Source: JASJBU01 sp965372385 (GTDB taxonomy: Bacteria > Pseudomonadota > Gammaproteobacteria > Chromatiales > Chromatiaceae). Taken from it: 8,754 nucleotides of DNA. Under the pieces are notes generated by a model. The model was not told where the DNA came from. It did no database searches and was given only the letters and a program-made list of their open reading frames with translations. Positions 6,096 to 8,754 of this stretch are shown in pieces. Made by a program: the position numbers and the translations under genes. The stretch is taken from assembly GCA_965372385.1 (NCBI GenBank), contig CBDVCD010000136.1, positions 1-8,754 on the forward strand, read 5' to 3'. Each line of letters begins with the position of its first letter. The first letter of the stretch is position 1.

Positions 6096-7652
6096 ATGTT
6101 TCAACTGACCTGCCCCGGCAGAAAGTGCGTCAAGAATGACCTGCTCTCCGGCCTCACCGTTGCTTTGGCCCTGGTGCCGGAAGCCGTCGCCTTCTCCTTT
6201 GTTGCTGGTGTGGAACCGCTGGTCGGCCTCTATGCCGCCTTCATGATGGGCATCATTACGGCCACCATCGGCGGTCGTCCCGGCATGATCTCCGGCGCCA
6301 CCGGTGCGATGGCGGTGGTGATGGTCTCGCTGGTTGCCCTGCACGGCATCGAATACCTCTTCGCGGCGGTACTGCTGGCCGGTCTGATCCAGATCCTCGC
6401 CGGGGTACTGCGGCTCGGCAAGTTCATTCGCCTGGTGCCGCATCCAGTAATGCTCGGTTTCGTCAACGGCCTGGCGATCGTCATCTTCCTCGCCCAGCTC
6501 AAGCAGTTTCAGGTGCCCGGCGCGGATGGCAATCTGGCATGGATGAGTGGCGAGCCGCTGCTGATCATGCTGGGGCTGGTAGTGCTGACGATGGCGATCA
6601 TCCACTTTCTGCCGAAGCTGACCACCGCGATACCCGCCTCGCTGGTAGCGATCGTCAGCGTCACTCTGCTGGTCTTCTATCTGGGTCTGGACGCGCGCAC
6701 CGTGCAGGGCGTGCTCGCCGACATGAGCGGCAATCCGCAGGCGACCATTGCCGGCGGCCTGCCCGAGTTTCATATCCCAATGGTGCCGTTCAGTTTAGAG
6801 ACCCTCTACATCATTGTCCCCTACGCCTTGATCCTCGCCGCCGTCGGCCTGATCGAGTCGCTGCTGACCCTGAGTCTGATCGACGAGATTACCGATACCC
6901 GCGGCCGCGGCAACAAGGAGTGTGTTGGCCAGGGCGTGGCCAATATGACCAACGGCCTGTTCGGCGGTATGGGTGGCTGCGCGATGATCGGCCAGAGCAT
7001 GATCAACATCAACTCCGGTGGTCGAGGCCGTCTCTCCGGCATCGCCGCCGCGCTGTTTCTGCTCGCCTTTATCCTGGTCGGCTCCAGCCTGATCGAGATG
7101 ATCCCAGTGGCGGCGCTGGTCGGCGTGATGTTCATCGTCGTGCTCGGCACCTTCGAGTGGGCCAGCTTCCGCCTGCTCGGCAGGATTCCGCTGGCCGATA
7201 CCATCGTCGGCATCCTGGTGGCGGTGGTGACGGTGCTCACCGACCTGGCCATCGCGGTGATTGTCGGCGTGATCGTCTCCGCCCTGGTATTCGCCTGGGA
7301 GCACGCCAAACATATCTACGCCAAGACCTCTATCGACAAGTACGGCATCAAGCAATATGAGCTGAGCGGCCCGATTTTCTTCGGCTCGGTGAAAAACTTC
7401 GCCGATCTGTTCGACCCGAAGAATGATCCAGACGAGGTGATGGTGGATTTCGCCAACGCGCGGGTCTATGACCACTCGGGCCTGGAGGCAATCGACGCAC
7501 TCGCCGACCGTTACACCCGTGCCGAGAAGCGCCTGCATATCAAGCATCTGAGCCAGGAGTGCCAGAACCTGCTGGTGAAGGCAGGTGACCTGGTGGAGGT
7601 CAATCTGCTGGAGGATCCCCGCTATCATGTGGCGGATGATCGGCTGGCGTAG
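6096..7652 (+). CDS. SulP-family inorganic anion transporter with STAS domain
   Basis: An inner-membrane transporter of 518 residues in the SulP/SLC26 family, which moves sulfate, bicarbonate or other anions. The N-terminal part has the family opening NDLLSGLTVALALVPEAVAF (about 13-33), then GLYAAFMMGII, a glycine-rich TGAMAVV stretch, and roughly ten or more hydrophobic spans up to about residue 400. The C-terminal cytoplasmic STAS domain (about 410-515) carries VMVDFANARVYDHSGLEAID, with the conserved DHSG at 459-462. The substrate cannot be read from sequence: no carbonic anhydrase, Na/H exchanger or sulfate-assimilation gene is adjacent. AAGGA at 6086-6090, five bases before the ATG, supports the start. 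Base composition looks richer in GC at third positions than the genes to the left, which explains long antisense open frames here. It is a single-gene unit, convergent with mtgA. Confidence 0.94.
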   Translation: MFQLTCPGRKCVKNDLLSGLTVALALVPEAVAFSFVAGVEPLVGLYAAFMMGIITATIGGRPGMISGATGAMAVVMVSLVALHGIEYLFAAVLLAGLIQILAGVLRLGKFIRLVPHPVMLGFVNGLAIVIFLAQLKQFQVPGADGNLAWMSGEPLLIMLGLVVLTMAIIHFLPKLTTAIPASLVAIVSVTLLVFYLGLDARTVQGVLADMSGNPQATIAGGLPEFHIPMVPFSLETLYIIVPYALILAAVGLIESLLTLSLIDEITDTRGRGNKECVGQGVANMTNGLFGGMGGCAMIGQSMININSGGRGRLSGIAAALFLLAFILVGSSLIEMIPVAALVGVMFIVVLGTFEWASFRLLGRIPLADTIVGILVAVVTVLTDLAIAVIVGVIVSALVFAWEHAKHIYAKTSIDKYGIKQYELSGPIFFGSVKNFADLFDPKNDPDEVMVDFANARVYDHSGLEAIDALADRYTRAEKRLHIKHLSQECQNLLVKAGDLVEVNLLEDPRYHVADDRLA

Positions 7653-7674
7653 CGGCTGGCTACCCGATGGTTAG

Positions 7675-7708
7675 CCTCAACTCAGTACGGTTAACTGAGG
7701 ATTCTAGG
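7675..7708. terminator. Hairpin between convergent sulP and mtgA
   Basis: CTCAGT (7681-7686) pairs with ACTGAG (7694-7699) around a seven-base loop, with an alternative outer pairing CCTCA (7675-7679) to TGAGG (7696-7700). It lies between two genes that end toward each other, so a bidirectional stop is plausible, but there is no T-run on either side. The following GGATTCTAGG (7699-7708) is matched in reverse complement at 8491-8500. Confidence 0.35.
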
Positions 7709-7715
7709 ATGATCT

Positions 7716-8420
7716 TCACCAACCCGTAATTGGCACCAACCAGACATACCCCAACTGATCCATTTGCTGTTCTATCCAACGAGCGCGTTCCGCGACATAG
7801 GGGGTTGCTGGTTCTGCGCGGTAATCCCATGGATTGGGCAGGACTGCCGCAAGGTGGGCTGACTGTTCAGGAGACAGCTTATCCGCGGAGTGCTGATACC
7901 AATATTCACTAGCTGCCCCGACGCCATAGACACCGGGACCGAACTCGACGATATTCAGATAAACCTCCAGAATCCGTTCCTTGTTCCAGAGCAGTTCCAG
8001 CAATAAGGCCAAGCCGGCCTCCAATATTTTTCGGCTCCAGTCTCTTCCCTCCCACAGAAACAGATTCTTTGCAGTCTGTTGGCTGAGCGTGCTGGCCCCG
8101 CGCAGACGCTTACTGTCCTGCGTATCCTGGACTGATTGGAAGATCGCCTTGAAATCGATACCGTAATGTAATGGGAAACGTTGATCTTCAGCCGCCACCA
8201 CGGCCAGCTGCATCGCAGGAGCAATTTGGCTGAGATTGAGCCATTGATGGTGATGGTTTTCCGCATAGCCATCGGGTGGATTGAGTTCTCTCTGGATCAT
8301 CCATGACCAGACCGGTGGGTCGATATAACGAAGAAGGAGTATGACAACCAAGGTCAGCGCAAGCCAGCCGAGCAATAATCGCAACAGCCATTTTAAGAGA
8401 AAACCGGTGAACTGCCGCAT
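7716..8420 (-). CDS. mtgA: Monofunctional biosynthetic peptidoglycan glycosyltransferase
   Basis: A family GT51 enzyme that polymerises lipid II into glycan strands at the periplasmic face of the inner membrane, without a transpeptidase domain. The protein is 234 residues from the ATG at 8418-8420, close to the usual 230-245. One transmembrane helix (about 12-31) is followed by the GT51 motifs in order: AAEDQRFPLHYGID with catalytic Glu78, GASTLSQQTAKNLFL (108-122), RKILEA (130-135), and KERILEVYLN (147-156), then FGPGVYGVGAASEYW. All key residues are present. In-frame ATGs upstream at 8450 and 8486 would add up to 22 residues unlike the family start; AGG is nine bases before the ATG at 8420. 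It stands alone, convergent with sulP, with repeat-like sequence upstream. Confidence 0.95.
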   Translation of the reverse strand: MRQFTGFLLKWLLRLLLGWLALTLVVILLLRYIDPPVWSWMIQRELNPPDGYAENHHHQWLNLSQIAPAMQLAVVAAEDQRFPLHYGIDFKAIFQSVQDTQDSKRLRGASTLSQQTAKNLFLWEGRDWSRKILEAGLALLLELLWNKERILEVYLNIVEFGPGVYGVGAASEYWYQHSADKLSPEQSAHLAAVLPNPWDYRAEPATPYVAERARWIEQQMDQLGYVWLVPITGW

Positions 8421-8754
8421 GTTTATTACCTGATGAGTCGAGTGGCCCATTATGACTAGGTTTCCACGGCAATCGTACCCGCCCATTGAACCTAGAATCC
8501 GCCGTTGGACGGGGTAGAGGTCGCTCCCGGCTTCCTGCCTCCCGCAACACTAATCCGTCCATGGAGGGCGTGTGCGTTTTTGGGGGTGCAAGTCGAGGCG
8601 CAACGACGCGGAATAGTTATTCTATTCCAAGAAGTTGCAACGAAGATGCCCCACATGGATGTGGGAAATGCCGGTTCCGTCTGGAACATGAACCGGCCAT
8701 GCCGCCAAAAACGTGCAATCTACCTCGTAGCGTGGTTCACCCAGCAGGTGAGTC
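8421..8754. other. mtgA upstream region with nested inverted repeats, probable intergenic repeat element
   Basis: No convincing complete gene lies here. Visible inverted pairs are: TGGACGG (8506-8512) with CCGTCCA (8555-8561); an outer stem CGTTTTTGG (8575-8583) with CCAAAAACG (8705-8713), which extends with wobble pairs to 8571/8717; GGAATAG (8610-8616) with CTATTCC (8622-8628), flanked by GCAAC (8600-8604) and GTTGC (8634-8638); CCCACAT (8650-8656) with ATGTGGG (8659-8665); and GCCGGTTC (8670-8677) with GAACCGGC (8690-8697). The inner hairpins lie within the outer stem, as expected for one folded element of roughly 8571-8717. A 43-codon frame open to the right edge crosses it on the minus strand. 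I read this as a dispersed intergenic repeat; the mtgA promoter must also lie in this stretch but I cannot place it. Confidence 0.5.

Noticed and set aside
6075..6773. 232-codon minus-strand frame across the sulP start
   Set aside because: It covers the sulP ribosome site and N-terminal membrane segments; composition (Gln, His, Asp rich) is that of an antisense shadow.
6795..7628. 277-codon open frame on the minus strand inside sulP, and a 273-codon shifted + frame at 6539-7360
   Set aside because: Both lie within the clear SulP gene, whose GC-rich third positions suppress stops in other frames; the translations are rich in His, Gln, Asp or Arg and show no domain pattern.
8492..8689. 65-codon minus-strand frame upstream of mtgA
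   Set aside because: It lies across the nested inverted repeats, has no ribosome site that I can see and no domain features; more likely repeat sequence than a gene.
1..8754. tRNA, rRNA, CRISPR array, transposase or integrase genes
   Set aside because: No cloverleaf-like sequence, regularly spaced direct repeats or recombinase motifs were found on either strand by reading.

Overview
The window looks like an ordinary chromosomal segment from a gammaproteobacterium. Pointers are RhlE, MtgA and an atypical-PilZ-like protein, moderately high GC, strong AGGAG-type ribosome sites, and two periplasmic thioredoxins beside a TolC-type channel. A sulfur-oxidising Chromatiales-like or symbiont-type lineage is my guess from general resemblance only; nothing here proves it.

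Left part (1-3821 and on to 4107). A protein gene cut off by the left edge runs leftward from 439; its start resembles atypical PilZ (tPilZ) c-di-GMP receptors. A 234-base intergenic region with two dyad symmetries separates it from a rightward operon of five genes: a TlpA-like thioredoxin lipoprotein (674), a second SoxW-like periplasmic thioredoxin (1166), a TolC-family outer-membrane channel (1717), a short HlyD-type periplasmic adaptor (3057) and an acylphosphatase (3814). The first, third and fifth junctions are tight or overlapping, so co-transcription is likely. No inner-membrane pump accompanies the channel and adaptor, which is the main biological puzzle of the window.

Middle (4108-6095). 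acyP converges on rhlE, a DEAD-box RNA helicase read leftward. The gap between them is filled by a 172-base element with perfect 21-base terminal inverted repeats, nested inner stems and an apical GC-rich hairpin. It looks like a non-coding palindromic mobile or repeat element, perhaps serving as a two-way terminator. A 287-base region follows, between rhlE and the divergent sulP.

Right part (6096-8754). A SulP-family anion transporter with a C-terminal STAS domain reads rightward from a good ribosome site and a plausible extended -10 promoter. It converges on mtgA, the monofunctional peptidoglycan glycosyltransferase, read leftward. Upstream of mtgA, about 330 bases to the right edge hold no convincing complete gene but a series of nested inverted repeats, probably another intergenic repeat family. 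No tRNA, rRNA, CRISPR array or transposase gene was seen.
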